DNA of 64,000 nt from Dipteris shenzhenensis (taxonomy: Eukaryota; Polypodiophyta; Polypodiopsida; Gleicheniales): the NCBI GenBank assembly GCA_047967505.1, contig CM106538.1; one strand, 5' to 3'. Made by a program: the position numbers and the translations under genes. The notes under the pieces are model-generated. The model was given only the letters and a program-made list of their open reading frames with translations, ran no database searches and was not told the origin of the DNA. Position 1 is the stretch's first letter. Every line of letters starts with the position of its first letter. Positions 32,136-42,536 of this stretch are shown here, in pieces.

Positions 32136-32514
32136 CTCCTCTCAATGTCCATCTGTAGGAACTACTTCTCGGCCCAATGCCAAGTCTCTGAAGATGACCC
32201 TGAAGCTGATCCTTCCCGAGTGCCTTAGTGAAGATATCTGCTCCATTTTGCTCTATTGGTGGACAGTAGACCAATTCCACTATCCCGTCCTCGATCAAAT
32301 CATGCACATAGTGATACTGAATCTCTATATGTTTTGTGCATGCATGAAACACTCGATTTTTAGCAATGGCCATGCAACTTTGATTGTTGCACCTCAGCAC
32401 AGTTGCCTCATCCTCTTGCACTCCCATGTCCCATAAGATCCTCCTCAGCCACACAACTTCACATCCGGTGAAACATGTTGCCTTGTACTCAGCCTCGGTA
32501 GAAGACAATACCAC
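32101..32514 (-). pseudogene. pol: Copia A RNase H
   Basis: A continuous 137-codon frame carrying the second half of Copia RNase H: LSSTEAEYKATCFTGCEVVW with the catalytic Glu, LRCNNQSCMAIAKNRVFHAC (the usual DNQSA reads NNQSC, so the Asp is lost), TKHIEIQYHYVHDLI and GADIFTKALGKDQLQGHLQR. The frame runs about 35 bp into the 3' LTR before stopping, as in some Copia elements. Upstream it is separated by stops from the thumb region. Confidence 0.88.
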
Positions 32515-32639
32515 TGTTGGTTATTTCTTACTGATCCAAGAGAAGATACCTGAACCTAAAGAGAAAATATCCAAAAACTTATTTCCTAGAATCAACATCT
32601 CCAGCCCCCAATCTGAGTCACAATGACTAGCCAAGTGCC

Positions 32640-33400
32640 CGTACCATAAGTGATGCCATAGTCAAGAGTGCCCTTCACATACCTAAGCACCCGCATCCTT
32701 GCATTTTAATGATTCTCCCGGGGCTTAACACCAACAGCAAAACTGATGTCCTTTCTAGTGTTGCACAAATAGATGAGACTACCGACCAACTTCCTGTACC
32801 TCCCGATGTCTGCTAGTGGTGAGGCATCCTCCATAGACAGCCTTGCATTTACCTCCATAGGTGTAGCTATCGCCTTGCACTCGAACATACCAAATGCCTT
32901 CAAGATCTCCCTTGCATATTTCTGCTAAGAGATGAAGATCTTGCCTGGTTCTTACCAGACTTCAATCCCCAAATAGTAGTGCATCAAGCCTAAGTCTGTC
33001 ATCTCACACTCAATACTTAATGCCTTTCTTGTCTACTAGATCATGTCTTCATAGTCACCTGTAATAAGGAGAGATCATCCACATATAGAACAATAATAGC
33101 AAATTTTCCACCTTTCCTATACACATACAAGTTAGCATCTGAGGCACATCTTTTGAAGTTTAATTATGAAAAAATTTGTCTATCCATTGGTACCATGCTT
33201 TTGGGGCCTGTTTCAGCCCATACAAAGGCTTCTTGAGCTTACATACCTTGTACTCAGAATGGGGGGCCTCAAACCCTGGTGGCTGAGCCACGTACACCTC
33301 CTCCTTGAGGTGACCATTCAAGAATGCTGATTTAACAGCTCCCAAGTTTCATTCTTCATGATGCTATCATAATCTACTTGCATAGCATTTTTCCAATCTC
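32640..33400 (-). pseudogene. pol: Copia A reverse transcriptase
   Basis: From right to left: [20 protein letters not shown] (normally DVKSAFLNG), [17 protein letters not shown], the catalytic box in IIVLYVDDLSLL (about 33090), and MFECKAIATPMEVNARLSME followed by GSLIYLCNTRKDISFAVG. These are the Copia RT fingers, palm and thumb in order. The palm YVDD is intact, while the palm Asp of DVKSAF has become Ala. Frameshifts separate the pieces. RT N-terminal motifs right of 33400 are poorly preserved. Confidence 0.85.
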
Positions 33401-33756
33401 AGTCTACAAGTGCTTCCTCCAAACTCGCAGGCTCCTTTACTTCTGCAATAATCTCAGCCATCAAGGCCATATTGACTATGTGAGCAGAAGCCCTCCTTTT
33501 CTCCTTGATTCTCTGAGACCACCTTTGGTCCATCTGCATGTTGCTCAATAGACATAGGCATCTAGTTATCATGGTCGTAGAGTTGCCTTATCCATCGCAG
33601 CAATGGCTTTTCCGGTGGTGTAACAACAGGTTGGTGACTTATACCTTCATCATCTGATATTTTCTCCTTTATAGCTCCTGGGACAGGTCCATAGTGAATT
33701 ACCTCTTCACTTGATGATAAAGTGGAAGAGCTCTTCTCTGCCTCCACTATATGTGG

Positions 33757-35010
33757 CTACTCCCTCAACACCACATCGCGGCTTGCTATGATCTTCTTTG
33801 CCTCTCCGTCATACAACTTATAGGCTTTCTTCTCATCATAATAGCCTAAGAAGATACATTTGGTGCTTTTTTGTTGTAGCTTATTTCTCTCTTTGTCTGG
33901 TACATGCGCATAGCATTCACACCCAAACGTTTTGAAGTGGGAGACAGATGGCTTCTTATCGTTGTAAGCCTCATGTGGTGTTTTACCTTTGAGTGCCTTT
34001 GTACAGTTATGATTAAGGATGTAAACTGCAGTATTGACAGCCTCAGCCCAAAAATGGTTTGGCAGTCCAGCACCTTTTAACGTACACCTCCCCATCTCCA
34101 CATTGGTCTGCATTCGGCATTCAACAACTAAATTTTACTGAGGCGTATGTGGTGTCATCATTTGTCGCTTGATCCTTTTGCTCTTGCAAAAATCTCCAAA
34201 CTCTGTAGAAACAAACTCACCACCACCATCCGATCTGATGTTCTTCACTTTTCTCCCTGTTTCATTTTCAACAAGCTATAGCCATTCTTTCAATTTACCA
34301 AAAGCTTGAGCCTTTTTGCAAAGAAAGTACACCCATATCTTCCTACTATAGTCATTGACAATCAATAAAAAATAGGAAGATCCCCCCAAGGCCTGTGTAG
34401 GCATCTTACCGCACAAGTCAACATGCACCAACTCTAGAGGAGTGTTTGCTTTATTCTTGCTTTCTTGTGGGAATGCCTTTCTCTGTTGCTTGCCCATCAT
34501 GCAAGCTCCACATCGTTCTTTGATTTCTACTGTAGGTAAGTGAGCAACCATACCTTGCTTCTGCATCTCCTTCAGCATTGCAAATCCGATGTGGCCAAAT
34601 CTTTCGTGCCAAAGTCTGCTTGTGCCCACTCCAGCAGTGGCTGTAAGAGCACTTAGGTCATATAGGTTGTTCCTCCTTACTCCTGTGCCAACAAGATTGC
34701 CAACACTATCCAGAATTCTTGCTCCTGTCTTGTTGAACCTTACCTCATGGTCAAGGTCAGTTATGGGAGCAACTGATAGCAAATTTCTCTTGATTTGTGG
34801 AACATACAGCACATTAGATAGTTTCTTAACATGTCCATTTATAGAAACAAATGAAACTATACCTATACCCTCAACAGGGCATTTTGTGTTATTTCCAACC
34901 GTCACAGTGATGGGTTCCTATAGAGGCTGCATGGAACAATATAGACCCTTCTTGTAGGTCATGTGATGGGAGGCACCACTATTCAACACCCATGAATCAG
35001 TGGTTGATGC
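33757..35010 (-). pseudogene. pol: Copia A protease and integrase
   Basis: The retropepsin reads WVLNSGASHHMTYKK (about 34990-34945); the catalytic Asp of DSG is Asn (codon at 34981-34983), so the protease is dead. A 209-codon frame (34905-34276) holds the rest of protease (VLYVPQIKRNLLSV) and the integrase zinc finger (WHERFGHIGF, CGACMMGKQQRKAF) and core start (HVDLCGKMPTQALGGSSYFL). The second catalytic Asp is in IRSDGGGEF (about 34215). The third residue lies in VVECR after a TAA. A 118-codon frame (34113-33757) gives the integrase C-terminus (FWAEAVNTAVYILNH, FGCECYAHVPDKERNKL, FLGYYDEKKAYKLYD). Confidence 0.9.
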
Positions 35011-35139
35011 TTCTTGAACTGAGGAACACTCTTCCTCAATGGCCAGAAATAGATTCAACTTTGCTTTTGCTATGTTAGCTGTCTCTTTCCCCTTATCTAT
35101 CTTCTTCAGGGTACCGTTCTTTTCATCTACTTTCTTGAC

Positions 35140-35640
35140 CTAGCAATCTGCAATCACGTGGCCCTTCTTCTTGCAGTAGAAGCATTCTCTCTCAAACTTC
35201 TTCTCGCCACCCTTCTTCTTTTTGTCACCACTAGTAGAGGACTCACCTTTGGTGGAGGAACCATGTTTGCCTTTCGCAGTGGCAGAGAACGCGGCATCCC
35301 CATTGCTGCCTCCATCTCGAGCTTTAAGCCTCAATTCCTCCTCCATAAGTAAAGCACAGAACTCCTCAAATGACAATACCTGAGTGTTAAGCGCTGTTAC
35401 CAGTCCATCAAACCTTGATGGACATATCCGGAGACATTGCTGAGCTATGAATCCAGAATAGTAGTAATTTTAAACTTCCACAGAGTGTAGTTCGTACCAT
35501 CTAGCTTGCCTTCAGTGAAGGTTGGTGGGTGAATCCTCAACACCTGGATTGTTGGTGCAGTAGCAAAGCTACTAAACTCGAGCCAGTTCCTGTTGCCATC
35601 ACTCCATATGCTGTTGAAGCCCTCGCCTCTCTTCTATTCT
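35140..35640 (-). pseudogene. gag: Copia A gag with internal deletion
   Basis: The N-terminus GKLDGTNYTLWKFKITTILD (about 35525-35465) runs within a few codons into the C-terminal part, PSRFDGLVTALNTQVLSFEE (about 35425-35360). The usual middle of the UBN2 capsid, roughly 100 residues, is missing. The tail is intact: a Lys/Gly/Ser-rich linker and a full CCHC knuckle, CFYCKKKGHVIADC (about 35185-35140). A TAG follows the knuckle within the pol-linking region. The deletion would abolish capsid assembly, so A could only have moved before it or with outside Gag. Confidence 0.8.
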
Positions 35641-35664
35641 TCGATCCTTAGAGCCGTCTGGTGG

Positions 35665-36314
35665 GCTTTGATACCATGTTAAATTACACGGTGCAGTGGA
35701 ACAGAAACTGAACAAAGAATAAAGAGTACACATCAAATTGGAGACGAACAAAATTTTCCTTCAATATTGATGTAGTATTGATGATGGCTCTGTCCACCCG
35801 TGCGCTCCCATAGGTGGAGCTTAGATGGCGATCTAGACAGATACTAGGTGAAGAGCTACTAGTTGGAAGATCTCTGTTGGAAGGTCTGATCTGATCTGAA
35901 CTGATCTGATGCAATGGACTAGGGAGGTTGCCTCTTTATAGCTATGAGGGTGGTAATCGGATCAACGTAGTTGGTAGAACCGACTAGTCAACCTAGTCAA
36001 TGAAGTTGACTAGTCAACCTAGTCGGTGGAACTGACTAGTCATCCATGAAATATTCAAGAAATATTCCCTATACTGTCGCCTCGGCACTAGGGGGGCCGC
36101 TAGCCCCCAGGCCCCAGCAAGAATAAGGGGCTCCCACACAATAACCTTTCTACCATCAACGGTCTCATTGATAGACCTCATCTAACATGCAAGTCAGGAT
36201 CCATCCAGTGTCTCGGGCTCACACATGGCTTCTCCTCCTATGGGGGCCTTATAGCTTGAGCACCTTGGACCACTTGTGGTTACTAGGAGAGTGGGGCATT
36301 GAGCATATCTAACA
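35665..36314 (-). repeat. Primer-binding site and 5' LTR of Copia A
   Basis: GCTTTGATACCA (35665-35676) is the reverse complement of TGGTATCAAAGC. The LTR runs from TGTTAAATTACACG at 35677 to ATCTAACA at 36314 (638 bp). It has the same 27-bp repeat cluster at about 35955-36045 as the partner LTR and ends against TACAC. Confidence 0.9.
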
Positions 36315-37730
36315 TACACTTCCTCGTCTAGGTAACCATTGAGGAAAGCATTCTTGACATCTAGCTAGTACACATTCCTTCTGCTAAATGTTGCTAGTGA
36401 TATTAAAAATCTTTTGGAATCCATGTTTGCTACTACTAGAGCATAAGTCTCATCATAATCTTGACAATATTGTTGTGCAAATCCTTTTGCAACAAATCTA
36501 GCTTTGTACCTTTTATTCCTTCCATCTAGATTATACTTTGCTTTCTAAAGCCATTTTTTTACTATGGCCTTCTATCCTAATGGAAGGTCACATAATTCCC
36601 AAGTATTGTTTTGTACAAAGCTACCATTTCTTCATTCATAGCAGTTTGCCATTCTGGCTTGTCAACTGTGTCTTCAAAGTACATTGCTCTTCTGTAGCCA
36701 TGATGCTAGTCATAAGAGCATAATTGGCCATTTCAATCTTAATTGCTTTGCCTTTCTAAGCATCTATTAACCTGGTTGGTGCTTTTTTTTCCCTAGTAGA
36801 CCGTCTGAGTTGCTCTTCTCAAGGTATCTTTGGCAATTCTTGCTCTTCTTCATCAACCTTTTTTGTAGGTGACTGAGTAATCTATGTGTTTATCTCCTAT
36901 GTATTTGATGTTTTCCATTCTGATTCTTCATCAAATATTACATCTCTAGAGATAATGACTTTTTGGTTGATGGGATGTGGGCATATGCTATGCAACCAAA
37001 TATGCAAAGATGACCAATGCATGGCTTCTATCCAAAGAATGCTTCATAGGGTGTCATATCTTGAATCGGTTCAGTCAGAAGCCAATTAAGCAAGTAGTTT
37101 GTAATGGCAATTGCTTCTACCTAATATTGATTTAGAGGATGCTTCTCAGTGAGCGTTGCTCTAGCACTGTTTGCTCATGCATCATTCTTCCTTTCAGCTC
37201 TTGCATTCTGCTGAGAGGTATCTACATAAGTGAATTGTCTTTGAATGCCAGTACTTTTACAAAAGTTCATGAATGATGAAGTGTTAGGCATGTATTCACT
37301 GCCTTTATTTGATCTCATGACTTTGATTTTTATGCATGTCTGGTTCTCAACCATGGCTTTGAATTCTTGAAATTTGGAAAACAATTCAGATTTCTCTTTC
37401 AAAAAGTAGACCCAACAATATTTGTTGTAGTCATCGATGAAAGTCAAGTTATAAAGTGAACCATTGATGCCGTGGGTCTGGGCATAGCCCCTTACATCTG
37501 TATGTATCATATCAATAATACCTCTTACTCAGGAGGTGCTTCTACTAAAATTGGCTCTCTTTTGTTTACCAAAGCAACATGCTGTGTAAATTTTCCAAGA
37601 GACCGTATTTTTGGAATTCCAATTGCCATATTCTGATTTCTTAGCTGCATCAAGCTTTTGAAATTTACATGTCCATGTCTCTTGTGCCATATTGCAAAAA
37701 GTGGCATCGGTTGTTGCTGAGCTGACATGG
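36315..37730 (-). pseudogene. pol: Q pol: integrase and N-terminal reverse transcriptase
   Basis: From right to left: the integrase zinc region (WHKRHGHVNFKSLMQL, then CCFGKQKR in a shifted frame), and the core frame 37510-37175 (MIHTDVRGYAQTHGING, FIDDYNKYCWVYFLKEKSEL). The second catalytic Asp motif reads MRSNKGSEY instead of RSDxGGEY, so that Asp is lost; the Glu is kept in ARAERKN. The integrase C-terminus is TPYEAFFG and IFGCIAYAHIPSTKK (about 37050-36950). Then RT begins (NYALMTSI, and LDVKNAFLNGYLDEEVY at about 36360-36315), where element A interrupts. Stops and frameshifts are frequent. Confidence 0.85.
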
Positions 37731-37946
37731 CATGAAAATTTGGTACTGAAGCTAGTATTCTGAATTAGCATCCATCCTTGACTGCTTTTCCTACTAGAGT
37801 TGATATCCTCTGGATTTGTCTCTGTAACTGTGTTCTATCATTTTTCAAACTGACAAGAGGTTTTTGCTGATCTTCAAAACATAGAGTACACCTTTCACTA
37901 ATCCTTTAGTACCAGTGAAATTGTTCATAGGGACAATGCATTTTCC

Positions 37947-38258
37947 TTAAACTAGATTCAGTGTGTTATTTGCCATGTAGATAACATTCTTTTGTCCTTC
38001 TAATGGTTTCATCTTTGTGAACCATTCCTGAGGCTTTGTATTATGAGATGATGTGCCACTATCGATGTACCAAGGATCTTGATCTAATTGATCAACTTGA
38101 TAACTACATTGTGTTATTTTCCATGTAGATAACATTCTTTTTTCCTTCTAATGGTTTTATCTCTGTGAACCATTGCTGATGCTTTGTTATATGAGATGAT
38201 GTGTTGTTGTCGATGTACCAAGGATCTTGATCTGATTGATCAACTTGATAACTACATT
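37947..38258 (-). pseudogene. pol: Q protease region, tandemly duplicated
   Basis: The frame 38135-37947 reads DQDPWYIDSGTSSHNTKPQE and continues EWFTKMKPLEGQKNVIYMAN: a Copia retropepsin with its DSG active site. The same 148-bp segment occurs a second time immediately to the right (about 38111-38258), where the active site reads DNNTSSH and is destroyed. Element B is inserted exactly at the outer end of the second copy (AACTACATT / TGTGGGGG). Confidence 0.8.
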
Positions 38259-38441
38259 TGTGGGGGTTAAAGGCCACTGTACCTTAACCCCGATTATGTA
38301 CAATACTCAAACACATATATATATGGATGACATAGAAGATTAGGGTGTCCTACACCCACTAAAACTTGTGTGACTCTCTTTTATGTCTCTTTCCCTCTCT
38401 CTCATCATCTTCCATTGCACTTCTGTTGTTGAGATCTCTCA
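38259..38441 (+). repeat. 5' LTR of Copia B
   Basis: 183 bp, ending GAGATCTCTCA, followed by A and the primer-binding site TTGGTATCAAAG. It contains CACATATATATATGGATG, a possible TATA region. Confidence 0.92.
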
Positions 38442-39320
38442 ATTGGTATCAAAGTGTGGGTGTTCTAGCTGAGGTCCAGGTGTGAGCCTAGAGCCTGAAG
38501 TCTGCTGGCTATAGCTCTGTGGGAGGAAGGAGAAGCTCCGTTGGGTGTCTTTACCTACATCTTGATGTGTAGAGACCTTGAAGAAACCTTTGGAAAGTTC
38601 TCTGAGTGGTTTTTTTGCAAGCCAGAAGGTAGTTTTGAGGCAAAAAGAGTGATGAAAATGTCTTTCTCTAGAAGCTAAATCTCGCTCTGAGATCAAAAGC
38701 AAAGTTGTAGAAAACTTTAAGGACTTCATTTTTCTTTTTTACATCTCTATCATTCGAGTTTTCAGTGAAAAGTTACAACTCCTACAAAAAGTGACAAAAT
38801 TCAATTTCCTGCGTGGATTTTGTGTGTTGGATCACTTGTGTGACTCTCTCTTCTGGTTCTCCCTCTCTCTCTCACCTTCTTCCATTCTGCTTCCATTGTT
38901 CAAATTTCTCAACTGTTATCAAAGCGCGGGTGTTCTAGCTGAGCTCGGGTGTGAGCCTGGAGCCCGAAGTCTGCTGCTACAGCTCTATGGGAGAAAGGAG
39001 AAGCTCCGTTGGGTTTCTTTACCTGCATCTTGATGTGCAGAGACCTTGCACAAACCTTTCAAAAGTTCTCTGAGTGGTTTTTCTTGCAAGCCAAGAGGTA
39101 GTTTTTGAGACAAAAAGACAGTCTATTTTAGACCTGAGAGTCTTGTGATGAAGATATCTTTCTCTAGAAGCTAAATCACACCCTGATATCAAAGGCAAAG
39201 TTGTAGAAGACTTTGAGTACTTCATTTTTTGTTCTTACATCTCTGTCATCCGAGTTCTCAGTGAAAAGTTACAGCTCCTGTAAAAAGTGACGAAATTTAA
39301 TTTTCTACACGGATTTCGTG
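38442..39320 (+). repeat. Tandemly duplicated LTR end plus leader of Copia B
   Basis: Leader sequence starting at the primer-binding site (GGTGTTCTAGCTGAG, GAGAAGCTCCGTTGGGT, CATCTTGATGTG-AGAGACC) occurs at 38442-38830 and again at about 38913-39320. Between the copies, 38833-38912 is the last 80 bp of an LTR (CTTGTGTGACTCTCTCTTCT to TTCTCAA). The repeat period is about 472 bp. The structure looks like a strand-transfer product in which the U5-leader was copied twice. No gag frame is visible. Confidence 0.8.
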
Positions 39321-39555
39321 TGTTGGATCTCCATATCCAAGCCACCATTTCCATTTCAGACACTCCTTGTGGATTTAGAGTAATCTAAAACTTCTACCTG
39401 TGAAGCTACTTCCGATTCCGTGAAGTTCTGAAGCTGTAGTGAAGCTCTGTCTACTCCAACGTCTTCAGAAGGGCTCTATGGTTTTGACCAGGGTTGCCAA
39501 GTGTCGGACATTGTATCCCTTACATGGATCTGGGGTGTCTAATCATGTTGTTGCA

Positions 39556-40440
39556 ATAAGTGAGTAGCCAAGTACTTCTTTGTGGCATTGCCGGTTGGGG
39601 CACATGAGCCAGAATGGAATGAAACTCTTATGCCATTTGGGTTATGTACCGCATTTGAGTTTTTCTGATTTTGAATTTTGTGAGCACTATCTTTATGGGA
39701 AGCAGAATAAATCAGCTAATAAAAGAAGGGGAAAGAAAGAGCTTGAAAACCTTGATTTGGTGCATTCAGACGTATGTGGTCCCATGCCTACACAGTCATT
39801 AGGCAGGGCTAAATACTATGTGACATTCATTGATGATGCAACTAGGAAAGTATGGGCTTATGCTATAGCTCAAAAGAGCGATCTGTTCCACGTATTTCAA
39901 AAATGGTTGGCTTAAAATTAGTCAGGTAGAACGCTTAAATGCTTACGGACTGATAATGGTGGAGAGTATATCTCTCATGACTTTCAGCATTTCTGTGAGA
40001 CACGTGGGATCAAGATGGAGCTCACATCCCCTCGTACTCCAGAATAGAATCCAGTTGCAGAACAAATGAACCGCACCATTCAGGAAAGGTTGCAATTTAT
40101 GCTTTCCAATGAAAGTCTTTCTGGTGGTTTTTGGACTAAGGCAATGAAGACTACAATGCATGTGATCAATAGATCACCTAGCAAGAGTTTGGATGGTGAT
40201 ATTCCTGAAGAGGCATGGAGTGGCAAGAAACCCTCTTACTCTCATTTGCGTATATTTGGGTGTGAGACATATGCACACGTGCCAAAAGAGCTTTGAAAGA
40301 AGCTAGATCCTAAGTCTAGGAAATGCATCTTTTTGGGTTATGGTGAAAGTGGAGAGATGGGCTATCGTCTCTGGGATTTAGAAGCAAAGAAAATCATATG
40401 AAGCCATGATGTGGTCTTCAATGAGAAGAAGATGCATAAG
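39556..40440 (+). pseudogene. pol: Copia B integrase
   Basis: The zinc region reads LWHCRLGHMSQNGMKLL and then CEHYLYGKQNKSA (the usual CxxC has become CxxY). The catalytic core has [31 protein letters not shown] (about 39940-39970) and VAEQMNRT, so all three acidic residues remain. Stops are at 39913-39915 (after FQKWLA) and within PE-stop-NPVAE (about 40045), and a TGA follows AHVPKEL near 40295. The C-terminal part has FWTKAMKTTMHVINR, FGCETYAHVP and KCIFLGYGE. With gag and protease missing upstream, this is the first recognisable domain in the element. Confidence 0.88.
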
Positions 40441-40536
40441 ACACCCATGAGGGATGTGGAAATGAGGAGAATCACATTCCAGGATGTGAATCCACCCGCA
40501 TATGTTGATAGATAACAAGCTGTCCATGCACCGAAT

Positions 40537-41760
40537 GTGCAGGATATGGTGCCAGTAGGTACTCCCACAGGTACACAATCAAGGGCAAATGATGGATCAT
40601 CTATTGGTGGCAATGATGAGCCAAATGTGGCTGATATGAAGGTGGGACAGCAAGCTGAAATGCCCTTGAGAAGAACATCTAGAGTGTCTAGATCGCCTGA
40701 GAGATTTATTCCAGGGGTAGACTATGTGATGCTTACTGATTGTGGGGAGCCTTCTTGCTATAGAGAGGCTATGATGCACAAGGATCAATGCAAGTGGGAG
40801 TATGCTATGCAATCAAAGATGAGTTCACTCATACAAAATAAGACTTGGGACTTGGTTTCTTTGCCACATGGAAAGAAAGCATTGCCATGTAAATGGGTCT
40901 ATAAGATGAAGATCACAGGTGATGATGTGCCTAAGTATAAGGTCCATTTGGTTGCTAAAGGTTTCAAGCAAGAGAAGGGTGTGGACTTTGATGAGATATT
41001 CTCTCCAGTTGTGAAGATGACCACACTTAGATGTGTACTTGGACTTGTGGCAACAAAGGATATGGAGCTTATGCAGATGGATGTCAAGACAACTTTCTTG
41101 CATGGGGATTTGCATGAGGAAATTTACATGGTACAGCCGGAAGGCTTTGAAGAAAAGGGCAAAGAGCATTTGGTTTGCAAGCTAAAAAAGAGTCTCTATG
41201 GCCTTAAGCAAGTGCCTAGAGAATGGTACACAAGTTTGATGCTTTCATTCGGTCCTAGGGTTTCAAAAGAAGTGAGATTGATCACTACCTCTACACTACA
41301 AGGGCTAAGGATAATAGCCTAATACTCTGGGCACTTTATGTGGATGATATGTTACTGGCTAGCAAGAATATTTATGAGCTTGATGCATTGAAGGCCAAGT
41401 TGCATGAGGCCTTTGACATGAAGGATTTGGGTCCTGTAGGTCATATTCTTGGTATGCGCATCACGCGTGACCAAAGTAGGAAACTCCTTTGGCTTTCACA
41501 GAAGGAGTATGTTATAAAAGTATTGCAACGTTTCAATATGGAGGGGGGGAAGGCAGTAAGTACTCCATTTCCTCCATATGTAAAATTGAGTCAAGCAGAT
41601 AGTCTCAAATTAGAGGAGAGGGCCATGATGGCCAAGGTTCCTTATGCATCAGCAGTTGGGACTCTTATGTATGCTATGATAGCTACTACTAGACCAGACA
41701 TTGCATTTACAATGGGAGTTGTTAGTCAGTATATGACTAATCCAAGAAAGAGGCATTAGG
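40537..41760 (+). pseudogene. pol: Copia B reverse transcriptase
   Basis: A 261-codon frame (40537-41322) gives the RT fingers and palm: NKTWDLVSLPHGKKALPCKW, KVHLVAKGFKQEKGVDFDEI, FSPVVKMTTLRCVLGL, QMDVKTTFLHGDLHEEIYMV and CKLKKSLYGLKQVPREWY. A frameshift near 41235 leads to the palm box YVDDMLLASKN (about 41337-41370), then MKDLGPVGHILGMRI and the thumb motif YASAVGTLMYAMIATTRPDI. The YVDD and the DVKTTF Asp are intact. It is the best kept RT in the window. Confidence 0.9.
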
Positions 41761-42295
41761 AAGCAGTTAAGTGCATCATGAGGTACATGAAGGGTACAAG
41801 GAGGTGTGTATCTTCTTTGACAGAGAAGAGATGCATGTATTTGGGTACACAGATTCAGACTATGCAAGGCATGTGGATAGCAGGAGATCCACTTCTGGTT
41901 ATGTGTTCACCTTTGTAGGTGGTGCACTGTCTTGGATGTCTCGCGCATAGAAGTGCATTGCTTTGTCTACCACAGAGGCTAAGTATGTTGCAACCATAGA
42001 GGGTTGCAAGGAGGCTATATGGCTCGATCGGCTAGTGAGAGATTTGGGGATTCATACAGGTGTACCGACATTGCATAGTGATTCCATGAGTGCTATTCAG
42101 CTTGCATGGAATCCGGTCTTTCATGCAAAGACCAAACACATTGAGGTCAGGTACCATTTTATTAGGGAGGTACTTGAGGACAAGCGCATAGAGCTTATCA
42201 AGGTTTATACAAATGATAACCCTGCAGATATGCTAATGAAGAGTCTACCTAGTCAATGGTTTGAGTATTGTCATGTATTGATGGGCATTGGATAG
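41761..42295 (+). pseudogene. pol: Copia B RNase H
   Basis: The first third is frameshifted (RYMKGTR, then YTDSDYARHVDSRRSTSGYV-like pieces at about 41840-41905). The frame 41963-42295 is clean: STTEAKYVATIEGCKEAIWL, HSDSMSAIQLAWNPVFHAKT, KHIEVRYHFIREVLEDKRIE and NPADMLMKSLPSQWFEYCHV, ending with a TAG 53 bp before the 3' LTR. The catalytic Glu and the third Asp (HSDSMSA) are present. Confidence 0.9.
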
Positions 42296-42331
42296 TATGC
42301 TCATTGGTTATTCTCCCTTAAAGGCACGTTG

Positions 42332-42531
42332 CCCTTTAAGTGGGGGGTTGTGGGGGTTAAAGGCCACTTTACCTTAACCCTGGTTATGTACAATACTTAA
42401 ACACATATATATATGGATGACATAAAAGATTAGGGTGTTCTATACCCACCAAAACTTGTGTGACTCTCTCTTCTAGCTCTCCCTCTCTCTCTCACCTTCT
42501 TCTATTCTGCTTCCATTGTTGAGATCTCTCA
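42332..42531 (+). repeat. Polypurine tract and 3' LTR of Copia B
   Basis: AAGTGGGGGG (42338-42347) precedes the 183-bp LTR 42349-42531. The LTR differs from the 5' LTR at scattered positions, mainly in the TCTCTCTTCTAGCT region. Confidence 0.9.
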
Positions 42532-42536
42532 ACGTT

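Larger units (their letters stand above)
31502..36314 (-). mobile_element. Copia element A (4813 bp, nested in Q)
   Basis: LTRs at 31502-32135 (634 bp, 3' LTR) and 35677-36314 (638 bp, 5' LTR), both TGTTA...TAACA, enclose primer-binding site, gag, protease, integrase, reverse transcriptase and RNase H on the minus strand. The flanking 5-mers are TAGAC (31497-31501) and TACAC (36315-36319), a target duplication with one change. It sits inside the reverse transcriptase of Q. The LTRs differ by scattered substitutions and a few small indels, and the coding region has several stops, so the insertion is of intermediate age. At 4.8 kb it is close to a standard Copia, short only by a gag deletion. 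Confidence 0.92.
38259..42531 (+). mobile_element. Copia element B (4273 bp, nested in Q)
   Basis: LTRs of 183 bp at 38259-38441 and 42349-42531, both TGTGGGGGTTAAAGG...GAGATCTCTCA, enclose a primer-binding site (TTGGTATCAAAG from 38443), a duplicated leader, integrase, reverse transcriptase and RNase H on the plus strand. The flanking 5-mers are ACATT (38254-38258) and ACGTT (42532-42536), a target duplication with one change. Gag and protease are absent: integrase begins at about 39575 directly after leader-like sequence. It is thus an internally deleted copy, inserted in opposite orientation into the protease/gag region of Q. Confidence 0.92.
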
